From: an uncultured Prevotella sp.
GTDB taxonomy: Bacteria; Bacteroidota; Bacteroidia; Bacteroidales; Bacteroidaceae
Length of the DNA stretch: 64,000 nt
Reading direction: 5' to 3'
Assembly: GCA_900554695.1 (NCBI GenBank)
Contig: USHV01000005.1
Coordinates: 1 to 64,000 of the forward strand
Within the stretch, counting starts at the first letter, position 1. The number at the start of each line of letters is the position of its first letter. The translations under genes were made by a program, and so were the position numbers. Positions 26,974 through 35,205 of the stretch are shown here, one piece after another. The notes beneath the pieces are model-generated. The model was not told the origin of the DNA, ran no database searches, and worked only from the letters and a program-made list of their open reading frames with translations.

Positions 26974-27003
26974 CAAAGATAAGTGATGGATACCGTTTTC
27001 AAA
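26974..27003 (-). promoter_or_regulatory. Promoter of the 26034-26942 gene
   Basis: On the minus strand TTTG (27000-27003) and TATCTTTG (26974-26981), spacer 18, about 30 bases before the start codon. Confidence 0.6.
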
Positions 27004-27101
27004 GCAAACAAAAGCAGGAGAAAGGAAGAAATATGCAGCATCTTTGTTAATAAAGCATAAATATAAGGTTGCTAAAACGGCGAAAGTACTCTTTCTTTTT
27101 C

Positions 27102-27129
27102 TTTTCGTCAGGAAGTACACTTTTAGTAC
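27102..27129 (+). repeat. Subterminal 28 bp direct repeat, right copy
   Basis: Partner of 16254-16281, differing only at two adjacent central positions. It lies about 53 bases inside the right attachment repeat; the left copy lies about 100 bases inside. Confidence 0.7.
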
Positions 27130-27135
27130 GCCCGA

Positions 27136-27178
27136 TAAAAAGGAAAACCCTTGATAATCAGTTGATCATCAAGGGTTT
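27136..27178 (-). terminator. Element-borne terminator next to tRNA-Leu
   Basis: Perfect 11 bp arms AAACCCTTGAT and ATCAAGGGTTT (27145-27155, 27168-27178), followed on the minus strand by TTTTCC and TTTTT. It lies five bases beyond the tRNA 3' end and inside the element, so it replaces the original terminator displaced to 16095-16135. Confidence 0.8.
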
Positions 27179-27181
27179 GAA

Positions 27182-27195
27182 GTACCCAGACCCGG
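27182..27195 (+). repeat. Right attachment repeat within tRNA-Leu
   Basis: Second copy of the 14 bp repeat. It covers the acceptor-stem 3' strand, the discriminator base and the adjoining T-arm bases of tRNA-Leu, so the tRNA gene stays intact after insertion. Confidence 0.85.
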
Positions 27196-27264
27196 GGTCG
27201 AACCGGGACGGATTGCTCCACTGGTGTTTGAGACCAGCGCGTCTACCGATTCCGCCATCTGGGC
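27183..27264 (-). tRNA. tRNA-Leu(CAA)
   Basis: An 82-base tRNA. The acceptor arms GCCCAGA and TCTGGGT pair (first pair G-T), the anticodon arm CTGGT-CTCAAAC-ACCAG gives anticodon CAA (codon UUG), there is a long class II variable arm, and the T-arm contains GGTTCGACCCC. Discriminator A; CCA is not encoded. Its 3' end is the attachment site of the mobile element. Confidence 0.95.
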
Positions 27265-27277
27265 GTAAACGCGAATG

Positions 27278-27308
27278 CAAAGGTACGATATAATTTCGGA
27301 ATAACAAA
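27278..27308 (-). promoter_or_regulatory. Promoter of tRNA-Leu
   Basis: Minus strand TTTG (27305-27308), spacer 19, TACCTTTG (27278-27285), ending 13 bases before the tRNA. This is an exact Bacteroidota consensus. Confidence 0.8.
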
Positions 27309-27675
27309 GGTTTAACACGAAAATTTTTGTTTTATTCAGACTATTGGAGGTATGTGATGAATGACGTGACTCGCCGGATGACCGTCACGGACGATACGCC
27401 ATGAACCATTATATCCATTAAAAAAGAAATAGACAGACGGCAGAGCACGACACGAGATGATGTCTTATAGACAGCTGCACGATGTTTTACGATAAACCGC
27501 CACCATAAAACGGATGACATACATTATTAGAAGAAATGCCGGAACGCAGCGGGATGGCGGTCGGTGGCGATATCTTATAATTCGTGGTTATTCTTAAAAT
27601 AAATATAAAAGTCTTGGCAATATCAAAGGAACTTAGTATTTTCGCTGATGCAATATACTAAAAACAAAAAGTGTC
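27309..27675. other. Intergenic region between tRNA-Leu and manC
   Basis: About 370 bases with no supported gene. It should carry the manC promoter; I saw only a weak -7-like motif around 27636-27644 and no clear structure. Confidence 0.5.
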
Positions 27676-28767
27676 ATGAGAACAAATCCTAAAAATAACT
27701 ATTGTGTTATTCTCGCCGGCGGAAAAGGACGCAGGCTGTGGCCGTGGAGCCGTGAACAGTTTCCAAAGCAGTTCATCGACTTCTTCGGATGCGGACGCAC
27801 ACAGCTTCAGCAGACCTTCGACCGTTTCTCCAAGATTGTTCCGCATGAGAATATATTTGTAAACACGAACATCAACTACGCTGACAAGGTGAAGGAACAG
27901 CTGCCCGAACTGCCCGAGCAGAACATCATGGTGGAGCCGATACACCGCAACTCTGCCCCGAGCGCGGCATGGACCACACACAGAATAATGCACATGAATC
28001 CGGACGCATGCGTGGTGATGGCGCCGTCTGACCAGTTTGTGCAGAACGAAGAGATGTTCGCCAAGAACATAAACGAAGGTCTCGACTTCGTAAGCGATCA
28101 CGACTGCATACTCACCATGGGTGTGAAGCCGACACGTCCGGAGCCGGGCTACGGATACATACAGACCGGTGAGCCGATGGGTGACAATGTTTATATGGTG
28201 AGGTCGTTCACCGAAAAGCCGGAGCGCGACTTTGCAAAGATATTCATGGAGAGCGGAGAGTTCTACTGGAACACCGGACTGTTCTTCACCAACGCGCGCT
28301 ACGGATTCAGCCGTTTCTGCGAGATTCTGCCCCCGGTTCTGCGCAATTTCGACGAGCAGCATCCCGACTACACCGTAGAGGACGAGAAGAACTTCATACG
28401 CGAGAACTTCCCGTCTTATCCCAATCTATCGCTCGACTACGGATTTCTGGAGCAGACCGACAATGTGGCTGTGATGAAGTGTGAATTCGGATGGGCCGAC
28501 CTCGGCACATGGCACAGCATATACGAAGCCATACACAAGGGCGAGGGCGACAATGTGGTGGTGGACAGCGACGTGATGATAGACGATGCCCACAACAACG
28601 TGATAAAGCTGCCGAAAGACCGTCTTGCCATAATCAACGGGCTCGACGGATTCATCGTGGCCGAGAAAGACAACGTGCTGCTCATCTGCAAGAAGGAAGA
28701 CTCGTCGGCACTCGTGCGAAAATTCGTGAACGAGGTGCAGATGAAGAAGGGCGACGAATACATCTGA
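27676..28767 (+). CDS. manC: Mannose-1-phosphate guanylyltransferase
   Basis: A 363-residue GDP-mannose pyrophosphorylase joining GTP and mannose-1-phosphate. The nucleotidyltransferase signature VILAGGKGRRLWPWSRE with PKQF follows the N-terminus, and FTEKPERDFA with FYWNTGLFF is the sugar-phosphate site region. The protein ends after the left-handed-helix part (AIINGLDGFIVAEKDNVLLIC) and lacks a fused phosphomannose isomerase domain. It supplies GDP-mannose for glycans such as those built by the cluster at 6546-15547, though it is not adjacent to it. Confidence 0.95.
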   Translation: MRTNPKNNYCVILAGGKGRRLWPWSREQFPKQFIDFFGCGRTQLQQTFDRFSKIVPHENIFVNTNINYADKVKEQLPELPEQNIMVEPIHRNSAPSAAWTTHRIMHMNPDACVVMAPSDQFVQNEEMFAKNINEGLDFVSDHDCILTMGVKPTRPEPGYGYIQTGEPMGDNVYMVRSFTEKPERDFAKIFMESGEFYWNTGLFFTNARYGFSRFCEILPPVLRNFDEQHPDYTVEDEKNFIRENFPSYPNLSLDYGFLEQTDNVAVMKCEFGWADLGTWHSIYEAIHKGEGDNVVVDSDVMIDDAHNNVIKLPKDRLAIINGLDGFIVAEKDNVLLICKKEDSSALVRKFVNEVQMKKGDEYI

Positions 28768-28797
28768 CAAGCGCCCGCAGCGCATACAATAAAAGAG

Positions 28798-28845
28798 AAG
28801 GCCTTATGCCGCGTCACTCCTAAGTGCGGCATAAGGCCTTCTTTC
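28798..28845. terminator. Bidirectional terminator between manC and the HIT gene
   Basis: A perfect 15 bp inverted repeat, 28798-28812 with 28826-28840, followed by CTTTC on + and by CTCTTTTATT on minus. It serves the two convergent genes. Confidence 0.88.
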
Positions 28846-28861
28846 ATCAGATACGGTTTAC

Positions 28862-29266
28862 TCAACCTGCTATTTTCTGATATTCGGCGAATATTTTTGC
28901 GGCAATATCCGCAAGCTCCTCGTCGCTGAGCTTCAGTTTAGGACCGGCGAAGTTCATGTCCTTCTCCGACTGCATCGGCACAAGATGTATGTGTGCGTGA
29001 GCCACCTCGAGTCCGAGCACGGCCTCACCCACCTTGACACACGGGAACGCAGCCTTTATGGCCTGAGCCACTTTCTTTGCGAATACCTGGAAACGTGCAA
29101 TCTCGTCGTCCTCCATATCGAAGATGTAGTCCACCTCGCGGCGCGGTATGACCAGCGTATGGCCCTTCACCATAGGATTGATGTCGAGAAATGCATAGAA
29201 CTCGTCGTTTGCGGCACACTTATAGCTTGGAATCTCTCCTGCCGCTATTTTTGAAAATATATCCAT
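28862..29266 (-). CDS. HIT family nucleotide hydrolase
   Basis: A 134-residue histidine-triad protein that hydrolyses AMP conjugates or dinucleotides. The N-terminus MDIFSKIAAGEIPSYK is typical of the Hint-like branch, and the catalytic triad is HAHIHLVPM (about residues 98-106). It follows greA by 36 bases on the same strand and probably shares its transcript. Confidence 0.94.
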   Translation of the reverse strand: MDIFSKIAAGEIPSYKCAANDEFYAFLDINPMVKGHTLVIPRREVDYIFDMEDDEIARFQVFAKKVAQAIKAAFPCVKVGEAVLGLEVAHAHIHLVPMQSEKDMNFAGPKLKLSDEELADIAAKIFAEYQKIAG

Positions 29267-29302
29267 AACCTTAAATTTTTAAAACAACGACAACCTTGAT
29301 AC

Positions 29303-29770
29303 TTATTCAATAGATATCTTGTCGATACGGAGCTTTATGGTTCCGCGCGGTATCTTTATCTCGGCGATATCGCCAACCTTCTTGTTGAGCAGTCCCTGCG
29401 CAATAGGAGTCTTGATGGATATCTTGCCGGCTTTCAGATCGGCCTCGCTCTCGCTGACGAGAGTGTAAGTCATCTTTGCCTTCGTTACCATGTTGGTCAT
29501 CTCCACCTTTGAGAGAATCTGCACCATGTCTGTGCTGAGGCGCGATGTGTCTATTATCTTCGCCTCTGCTATGCTCTGCTTCAGCTTGTTTATCTTGTCC
29601 TCCAGATGAGCCTGTGCCTCCTTGGCTGCATCGTATTCGGAATTTTCACTCAAGTCACCCTTGTCGCGGGCCTCTGCAATAGCGGCCGATGCCTTTGGGC
29701 GCTCCACAGTTTCAAGCTGCCTCAGGTCTGCCACGAGCTTCTCGTAGCCTTCTTGTGACATATAAGCCAT
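29303..29770 (-). CDS. greA: Transcription elongation factor GreA
   Basis: GreA, 155 residues, rescues backtracked RNA polymerase by stimulating transcript cleavage. The N-terminal coiled coil contains the tip region AEARDKGDLSENSEYDAAKEAQ with the acidic residues that enter the polymerase channel. The C-terminal FKBP-like domain ends in the block ISIKTPIAQGLLNKKVGD. It is the first gene of the greA-HIT transcript. Its roughly 115-base leader carries a hairpin followed by a T-run (29809-29853). Confidence 0.97.
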   Translation of the reverse strand: MAYMSQEGYEKLVADLRQLETVERPKASAAIAEARDKGDLSENSEYDAAKEAQAHLEDKINKLKQSIAEAKIIDTSRLSTDMVQILSKVEMTNMVTKAKMTYTLVSESEADLKAGKISIKTPIAQGLLNKKVGDIAEIKIPRGTIKLRIDKISIE

Positions 29771-29808
29771 AATCTTAAAATTTTATTAGTTAGTTTTTCT
29801 TAGCAGAC

Positions 29809-29853
29809 AAAAAAACACAGAATTCCGACACGCGAGCCTTGCCGTCGGAATTC
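29809..29853 (-). terminator. Terminator-like hairpin in the greA leader
   Basis: A 10 bp inverted repeat GAATTCCGAC (29820-29829) with GTCGGAATTC (29844-29853), followed on the minus strand by a run of seven T (29809-29815). It lies between the greA promoter and start codon, so it may act as an attenuator that releases a short leader RNA. Confidence 0.65.
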
Positions 29854-29886
29854 CTTATCCTTGTCTTTATATGTAATCTTCTGCTG

Positions 29887-29918
29887 CAAAGATATGAATT
29901 TATTTTCTGTGACACAAA
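29887..29918 (-). promoter_or_regulatory. Promoter of greA
   Basis: Minus strand TTTG (29915-29918), spacer 20, TATCTTTG (29887-29894): an exact consensus. The leader to the greA ATG is about 110 bases. Confidence 0.8.
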
Positions 29919-30225
29919 TATTTATACAATTTATAACAATCACATCGCATTTGTTAAATTAAGGAAATCGTTTTTTGCAACGCCATTTCGCGCACCCCGT
30001 CAGACGCACTGTCACGCAACGTCCGGAAAAGTGCTTTCGTACGCATTCTTATTATCTGTTTTGCAAAAATCTTTTATAAAAATATTCCACCGTCGCCACA
30101 GCCTTTCATGCCATACTCCGACACTTGTCAGGAACATCCCGGATGGCATACAAAAAAGGGGGCGATATCTCACGACACCGTCCCCCAGAGTATTAAGTAT
30201 TCGAGTAAAACCTCTTTTAAGATTT
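29919..30225. other. Intergenic region between greA and the barrel gene
   Basis: About 300 bases with no supported gene. An inverted run GGGGGCGA...GTCCCCC-like near 30160-30187 may be a weak terminator for the barrel gene. Confidence 0.4.
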
Positions 30226-30804
30226 TCAGAGATCAATCTTGTATCCCACTGTTATCTGGAACACACTGTTCTTGCAGTCTGCATCGCTGCTGACCTTGGT
30301 CAGACCGAAGTTGTAGCGTGCGTCAATCACAATATTGCTGAACTCGTATGAGAGTCCTATTGGAATTGTGAAATCAACTGTCTTCATATTTTCAATTCCG
30401 TCTTCTGCACTTGCGTCACCTCGTGTATACTTTGCCTTGCTGTTTACATTGAATCCCGGCTGAATACCGAACTTGACAGCCAGATTATCCACAACATAGA
30501 TGTTTGCAAGTATCGGGATGTTGATGTAATCGAGCTTTGTTGTGTATGTCGATCCGTTTCCGTCAACCTTGCAACCCTGCATAGAATATAATGCACCGGC
30601 AGAAATGCCAACGATGTCGGCAGCCTGATATTCAAATTCAGCTCCACCCACGAAACCTATTCTCGGATCAGAGCCGTCATTGTTTGTCAGACTCGCGATA
30701 TTCAAACCGATTTTAGGCTGAATGGTCCAAGAACCCACAGCGCGCTGTGCGAACATAGCTACTGATGACAACATCAGGGCAGCCATAAGAATAATTTTTT
30801 TCAT
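30226..30804 (-). CDS. Outer-membrane beta-barrel protein (porin family)
   Basis: A 192-residue secreted protein with a clear signal peptide (MKKIILMAALMLSSVAMFAQ) and a small outer-membrane barrel of the PF13568 type. Features are WTIQPKIGLNIASL, IGFVGGAEFEYQ, alternating hydrophobic strands and a C-terminal strand ending QITVGYKIDL. Such proteins are common in Bacteroidetes outer membranes; the function is unknown. It is transcribed alone from a consensus promoter at 30977-31007 with a leader of about 170 bases. Confidence 0.88.
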   Translation of the reverse strand: MKKIILMAALMLSSVAMFAQRAVGSWTIQPKIGLNIASLTNNDGSDPRIGFVGGAEFEYQAADIVGISAGALYSMQGCKVDGNGSTYTTKLDYINIPILANIYVVDNLAVKFGIQPGFNVNSKAKYTRGDASAEDGIENMKTVDFTIPIGLSYEFSNIVIDARYNFGLTKVSSDADCKNSVFQITVGYKIDL

Positions 30805-30976
30805 AATGATTTAGTGTTTTAATTAAAAAAATTCCATCCGTGGCAGAAAGCCCCGCGACGGGGTTTATTAACTCTGTTTGTTACTGCCTGCATATGTTGC
30901 ATACTTCCGTATGAATAATGACGCAATACCGGTAATCCGGCATTACATATCGGCAGCAAAAGATTCATCTCTTTTG
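30805..30976 (-). other. Leader of the barrel gene mRNA
   Basis: A roughly 170-base untranslated leader with a small hairpin (GCCCC-GCGAC-GGGGTT near 30849-30863 on +). No known riboswitch recognised. Confidence 0.4.
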
Positions 30977-31007
30977 CAAATATAGAACAAAATAGAATAT
31001 GCTCAAA
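30977..31007 (-). promoter_or_regulatory. Promoter of the barrel gene
   Basis: Minus strand TTTG (31004-31007), spacer 19, TATATTTG (30977-30984): an exact consensus. Confidence 0.8.
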
Positions 31008-31140
31008 ACTTTTTACTCTTTTTTTATATTGCCATGATATTTTCACTATCGCGCATCTGCTATATGCAGATTCCGGCACACGTCTTTTGTGCAGTGTCGG
31101 GCGCGCTGTCCGGTGCTCCGTTTTCATGTCTGCTGCTGAG

Positions 31141-34100
31141 TCAGCCGATGTGCCACTCCATGTATCTGCCGTTGCGGCGTATGCGCTCCATCAGGTCGGC
31201 ATATACACCATTATGGCCGAGTATTTCCGGATTGCCGGTGAGTATCATCTGTCGGCGCGCACGGGTAAGCGTCACGTTGAGTTTGCGGTCTATGGTTCTG
31301 CCGTTCTCCTCAAAGCAGTTTGACGTTAGGAAGTCGAGCTGCGCGTCGTTGTTCACTGTCAGCGAGCATATTATCACTTCGCGCTGCGAGCCTTGGAAGC
31401 GTTCCACTGTGTCGATGCAGATGTCTGCGGCGCAGTCGAGACCGCGACGCTCCATCTCGCGGCGTATCATGGTTATCTGGTTGCGGTAAGGCACGATTAT
31501 GCCTATCGTTCTATCACAGCTGAACGAGCTGCCTGCCAGCCGGCGGATGCGCGCCACGAGGTCGGCCACTATGCGTGCCTCGCTGGCGTTCACCTTCTCC
31601 GACCTTCCGCCTTCGTCGGTCTTTTCAGACGGGATGAATATCACTCTTTCGTCAGTCAATGCCTCGTCCAGTTCGTCGGCGGGCTCATTCTGATAACCGG
31701 GGACCGATTCTTTCTGATGCGGACACGGCACAGGCTCGAGCCTCTCGTCGGCATAGAACATTGCTCCGGCATAGGCAGCGATTACCGGATGCATGCGTCC
31801 CTGGCGGCGTAACAGCCCGATGAAGTCCTCACGTCCGGCGCGGCGTTCATTACGTATGAGCCTCTCGAACAAAGAGTCGCGGCAGTTTCTTATTCCCGCC
31901 TCGTTCAGACACGGTTCTGTCACGGCCGACTCCTCCACGCTCTGCTGCACCACTGCCGGCAGCTGTTTGTAGTCGCCGATGAGTATGAAACGGTCGATGG
32001 CAAGCTCGTTGCGGTTTTTCGGCCGATGGGCGGCAAGCAGTCCTACAAGTCCCGGTTCGGTTATCTGTCCGGCCTCATCCACCACTGCGAGCGCGAAATG
32101 TTTGAGTGCGAAGATGTACGGACGCGACATGAGCGTCGTCACCGTACCGACATACACCCTATTCTCCACAAGCAGCCGCCTCAGTTCCACCAGACGTGGG
32201 TTCTTCTCCACCGTGTTGCCCACCAGATACGGGCGGAACCGTTCGTCACAACTGTATTCATTGCCTATGCGCATGAAGTCTATGCCTGCGTCGCAGAGCA
32301 TGGAGCATATCTCGTCAACGGCGCGGTTGGTATATGCTGTCAGCAGAACCGACGATTGGTTGTCGGCTGCGAGCTGTTCCTCCACCATGTAACGCATGGC
32401 CGTAGAGGTCTTGCCCGTTCCGGGAGGACCAACGAGCAGGAAATAGTCGCGGGCCTGCATGGCCCGCAGCAGCAGGTCGTCGAAGTAGTCACCATAGCTT
32501 TTGGTAAGTCGCACAGACATGTCGCGCCGTGGCTCACGCTGCGACAACATAAGCTCACGACGGTCGGGCGACGAGGTCACAAAGTCGAACAGCGCACGCA
32601 TGGTGGCAGCACTGCCCACATCGCTGCCTGAATGTTCTATGGCATAATGCAACGTTCTGCCGTCGCTGGAGCGCCGTGCCAGCACGTCAGGATTCTGCAA
32701 GGCGTTGCTCAGACACACCGATACACGGCTTGCCTCTATCCTCACCATCACACCCTTGAACAGTATGCTCCGGCGCACATCGGGCTGTTCGCCTTCCGGA
32801 TAAGCATAGACATACACCATGTCACCACGCCGGAAGTTCGGCGAAAAGTCGTCGCCGCAGTCAGGCACGTCAAGTGTCAGCAGATCGTAGCTGCCCGACG
32901 ACGCATTCTTTTCGAGCGACACGAGTCGCAGTCCCATATATATGCTGCCGGCGTCGAGCTTCTCTTCGGGCGTCATACGCCACATGTCGGCCACGCTGCA
33001 GCTTGGTCCGGCAAGCTCGCCTGTCTTTGTCAGCAACTGTTCTTTCAGTACGAAAGTCATCATCCGGCACAGATATGCACGCTCGAGCGGCGGGAGTGCT
33101 GCCAGCGGATCGGTCACTTTCTTGAGTTCTGGCAGCAGATAGTTCTCGTAGAAAAAGCTTGACATGCAACTCACGTTAAGCGTTTCGGGCGTTATGTCGT
33201 CGATAGCCGACCCGAAACCATCGGCAGTCATGGCATACTCCTGCGCCACGACAAGATTGCGGAAGCCGATGGCCTCGCGCAGTTCTGTCTCGAGATGGCG
33301 TGTGCGGATGAGTCCGCCTGGCATCGGATACTTCGAATAGAGAAGCATCACTTCCGGCTCTTTGCCCGTGAGTTTGAAGTTATATTTCAGCACTCCGTAG
33401 TAAAGCAACAGCTGCACGTAGTGTTTCGTCACATACTGCTCGCCCTTGCTGTTCTGCGTATTGAGCTCAATGTATCTGTTCTTGCCTGATTTCTGCTCCA
33501 CGAGCATGCGTTTGTCCGACGTCATCATATCGACACGTCCCTGCACGCCGAGCCTCTCACACACGAACGACGGCTCAAGCAGCACCTTCGATTTGTCGTA
33601 TGTCTTAAAAAGACTCAACGTTATCTGAATTATGTTATTTGTCTGTAGCTTGGCGTCTCTCATGAATTCCGACGGATTGAAACCGTCACACGTAGCATAC
33701 TCTATGGCTTTCTCGCTGAAGTTTTTCTTTATCGTTTCGTTCAGAGAGAATTGCGGACTGTTAATAATGTCGTCGAGAGCCATACCTGCGAAGTTTCCGA
33801 GTATTATGTGATATGTGTTCGGACGCTCCTTCAGACGATTGAGAGTGTACAGCAACGGATGGTGTCCGTAGTCCTCGAAACAGGCTGCAAGCGAACTGAT
33901 ATCTACAAGAAAATCGGGTTCTACCACAATTTCTCCTGCCATAATTTTATCGTCCGACCGACTTATATCTAGCAGATTAAGCTGCATTCCCTTACGCAGT
34001 ATCTGGCGAAGATAGCCATATTCGTCACCGCCTGCGACCGCATCGTATGCTACATGCAACTCATTGCCGCCCTTCTCATCTTCAGTCTGCACAGTGATAT

Positions 34101-34545
34101 ATTCATCATTATGACGCAGAACACGACATCTGATACAATTATCATCATCGTCCTGTTTTTTTCTTTTCTCATCACATTCAGTCCGGCCCACCTTTTCTGA
34201 TTTATTAATGAATAGCTCCGGATGAGAGAACACATTAGAAATCAAATCTGACAAGGTTTTTCTGTCATGATAAATCTTTTCAGGTAATAATTCCTTATGG
34301 CTGTTTGCATCATACCTAACCTTGTGCACAGAATTTGTTTCACTGACAGACAACTTGAATATCCGGCACAAATTGTCAAGTCGCTCCTGCATATTTGCAT
34401 TGGCATTATCTTTATCATCCAACACAATAGCACACAACTTGTCCAATACCTCAAGCATTATTTTATTGGCATCCGGACTCTCCGTATTTTCCAGTTTCTC
34501 CACGAGGAGATACAATTCCTCCTTAATAATATTATTATATATCAT
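31141..34545 (-). CDS. Dna2-like nuclease-helicase (SF1B helicase with PDDEXK domain)
   Basis: A 1134-residue protein. The N-terminal third is of unknown fold. A PDDEXK nuclease follows with GRVDMMTSDKRMLVEQKSGK (about 355-375; Asp and ExK). The C-terminal half is an SF1B helicase with Walker A GPPGTGKTS, Walker B VVDEAGQ, motif III LIGDYKQLPAVVQQ, motif V VERFQGSQREVIICS and motif VI VTLTRARRQMIL. This is the domain order of Dna2, which processes flapped or resected DNA. It stands alone with no neighbour of related function. A housekeeping repair role is likely; a defence role cannot be excluded. Confidence 0.88.
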   Translation of the reverse strand: MIYNNIIKEELYLLVEKLENTESPDANKIMLEVLDKLCAIVLDDKDNANANMQERLDNLCRIFKLSVSETNSVHKVRYDANSHKELLPEKIYHDRKTLSDLISNVFSHPELFINKSEKVGRTECDEKRKKQDDDDNCIRCRVLRHNDEYITVQTEDEKGGNELHVAYDAVAGGDEYGYLRQILRKGMQLNLLDISRSDDKIMAGEIVVEPDFLVDISSLAACFEDYGHHPLLYTLNRLKERPNTYHIILGNFAGMALDDIINSPQFSLNETIKKNFSEKAIEYATCDGFNPSEFMRDAKLQTNNIIQITLSLFKTYDKSKVLLEPSFVCERLGVQGRVDMMTSDKRMLVEQKSGKNRYIELNTQNSKGEQYVTKHYVQLLLYYGVLKYNFKLTGKEPEVMLLYSKYPMPGGLIRTRHLETELREAIGFRNLVVAQEYAMTADGFGSAIDDITPETLNVSCMSSFFYENYLLPELKKVTDPLAALPPLERAYLCRMMTFVLKEQLLTKTGELAGPSCSVADMWRMTPEEKLDAGSIYMGLRLVSLEKNASSGSYDLLTLDVPDCGDDFSPNFRRGDMVYVYAYPEGEQPDVRRSILFKGVMVRIEASRVSVCLSNALQNPDVLARRSSDGRTLHYAIEHSGSDVGSAATMRALFDFVTSSPDRRELMLSQREPRRDMSVRLTKSYGDYFDDLLLRAMQARDYFLLVGPPGTGKTSTAMRYMVEEQLAADNQSSVLLTAYTNRAVDEICSMLCDAGIDFMRIGNEYSCDERFRPYLVGNTVEKNPRLVELRRLLVENRVYVGTVTTLMSRPYIFALKHFALAVVDEAGQITEPGLVGLLAAHRPKNRNELAIDRFILIGDYKQLPAVVQQSVEESAVTEPCLNEAGIRNCRDSLFERLIRNERRAGREDFIGLLRRQGRMHPVIAAYAGAMFYADERLEPVPCPHQKESVPGYQNEPADELDEALTDERVIFIPSEKTDEGGRSEKVNASEARIVADLVARIRRLAGSSFSCDRTIGIIVPYRNQITMIRREMERRGLDCAADICIDTVERFQGSQREVIICSLTVNNDAQLDFLTSNCFEENGRTIDRKLNVTLTRARRQMILTGNPEILGHNGVYADLMERIRRNGRYMEWHIG

Positions 34546-34810
34546 TTTATCAGTCTGTTTATGGGTGCCTGCATATCGCGGATGATGTGTTTAAAACATA
34601 ATACAATGAATAAAATTATTCGTTGCTTATACTCTTAAATACTATCATACAGCTATACAATAAACGAGCAATGTAACATACCATGCCCCGGCAATCCACA
34701 AAATTAATCATTATTTAATTAATGTTCCGGAAAAAACATCACATATTTATAAATTCATACACGGCACACGCCGACACTGCCGGCATACATCCACATTTTA
34801 ATATATGTTG
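34546..34810. other. Divergent intergenic region between the helicase and clpS
   Basis: An A/T-rich stretch without a supported gene. A minus-strand TAATTTTG at 34699-34706 is a possible helicase -7 element with a 150-base leader; the clpS promoter lies just to the right. Confidence 0.5.
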
Positions 34811-34842
34811 TTTGGTATGTCCGGAAAAATTCATTAAGTTTG
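34811..34842 (+). promoter_or_regulatory. Promoter of clpS-clpA-aat
   Basis: TTTG (34811-34814), spacer 20, TAAGTTTG (34835-34842): an exact consensus. A start near 34849 excludes the first in-frame Met and supports the clpS start at 34900. Confidence 0.82.
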
Positions 34843-34899
34843 CATCAGACTATGATTGCCGCATCACTTGCAGGCAACATGGATAAAGGAGATAGCTAT

Positions 34900-35202
34900 A
34901 TGGCAAAAGAACAATCATCAATACGCGAACGCGAACACACCGGAGTATGTGAACCGAGACGATATAAGGTCATCATACACAACGACGATTTCACGACGAT
35001 GGAGTTTGTCGTGACGGTGCTCAAGACTGTCTTCTTCAAGACAGCCGAGGAAGCGGAGCGCATGATGCTCAACGTTCACCGCAACGGACAAGACGTCGTC
35101 GGAATATACAGTTATGACGTGGCGCTGTCGAAAATAAAGAAAGCGACCCGCATGGCACGTGCACAGAACTTCCCGCTACGTTTCAGTTGCCAACCGGAAT
35201 AA
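34900..35202 (+). CDS. clpS: ATP-dependent Clp protease adaptor ClpS
   Basis: ClpS, 100 residues, recognises N-terminal destabilising residues and delivers substrates to ClpA. The core RYKVIIHNDDFTTMEFVV holds the acidic N-degron pocket (NDD), and a later helix has EEAERMMLNVHRNGQ with GIYSYDVA. I choose the start MAKEQSS at 34900, preceded by AAAGGAG at good spacing; an in-frame Met at 34840 lies inside the promoter. ClpA starts three bases after its stop. Confidence 0.93.
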   Translation: MAKEQSSIREREHTGVCEPRRYKVIIHNDDFTTMEFVVTVLKTVFFKTAEEAERMMLNVHRNGQDVVGIYSYDVALSKIKKATRMARAQNFPLRFSCQPE

Positions 35203-35205
35203 ATT

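Larger units (their letters stand above)
16138..27195. mobile_element. Mobilizable integrative element in tRNA-Leu(CAA), about 11 kb
   Basis: Bounded by a 14 bp direct repeat GTACCCAGACCCGG at 16138-16151 and 27182-27195; the right copy is the 3' end of the tRNA gene. It holds a tyrosine integrase at the left end, YhcG-like nuclease, kup, three mobilization genes, primase, RepA-like ATPase, HTH protein and a hypothetical protein. No coupling protein or mating-pair genes are present, so it would need a helper conjugative element to move. Its base composition is visibly more A/T-rich than the flanking chromosome, most clearly in kup. Confidence 0.88.

Noticed and set aside
27069..27293. 74-codon frame across tRNA-Leu
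   Set aside because: It reads through the tRNA gene and the element terminator; such frames are a common artefact at tRNA sites.
30012..30351. Short frames on both strands between greA and the barrel gene
   Set aside because: No motif or promoter; they partly overlap the barrel gene's 3' end.
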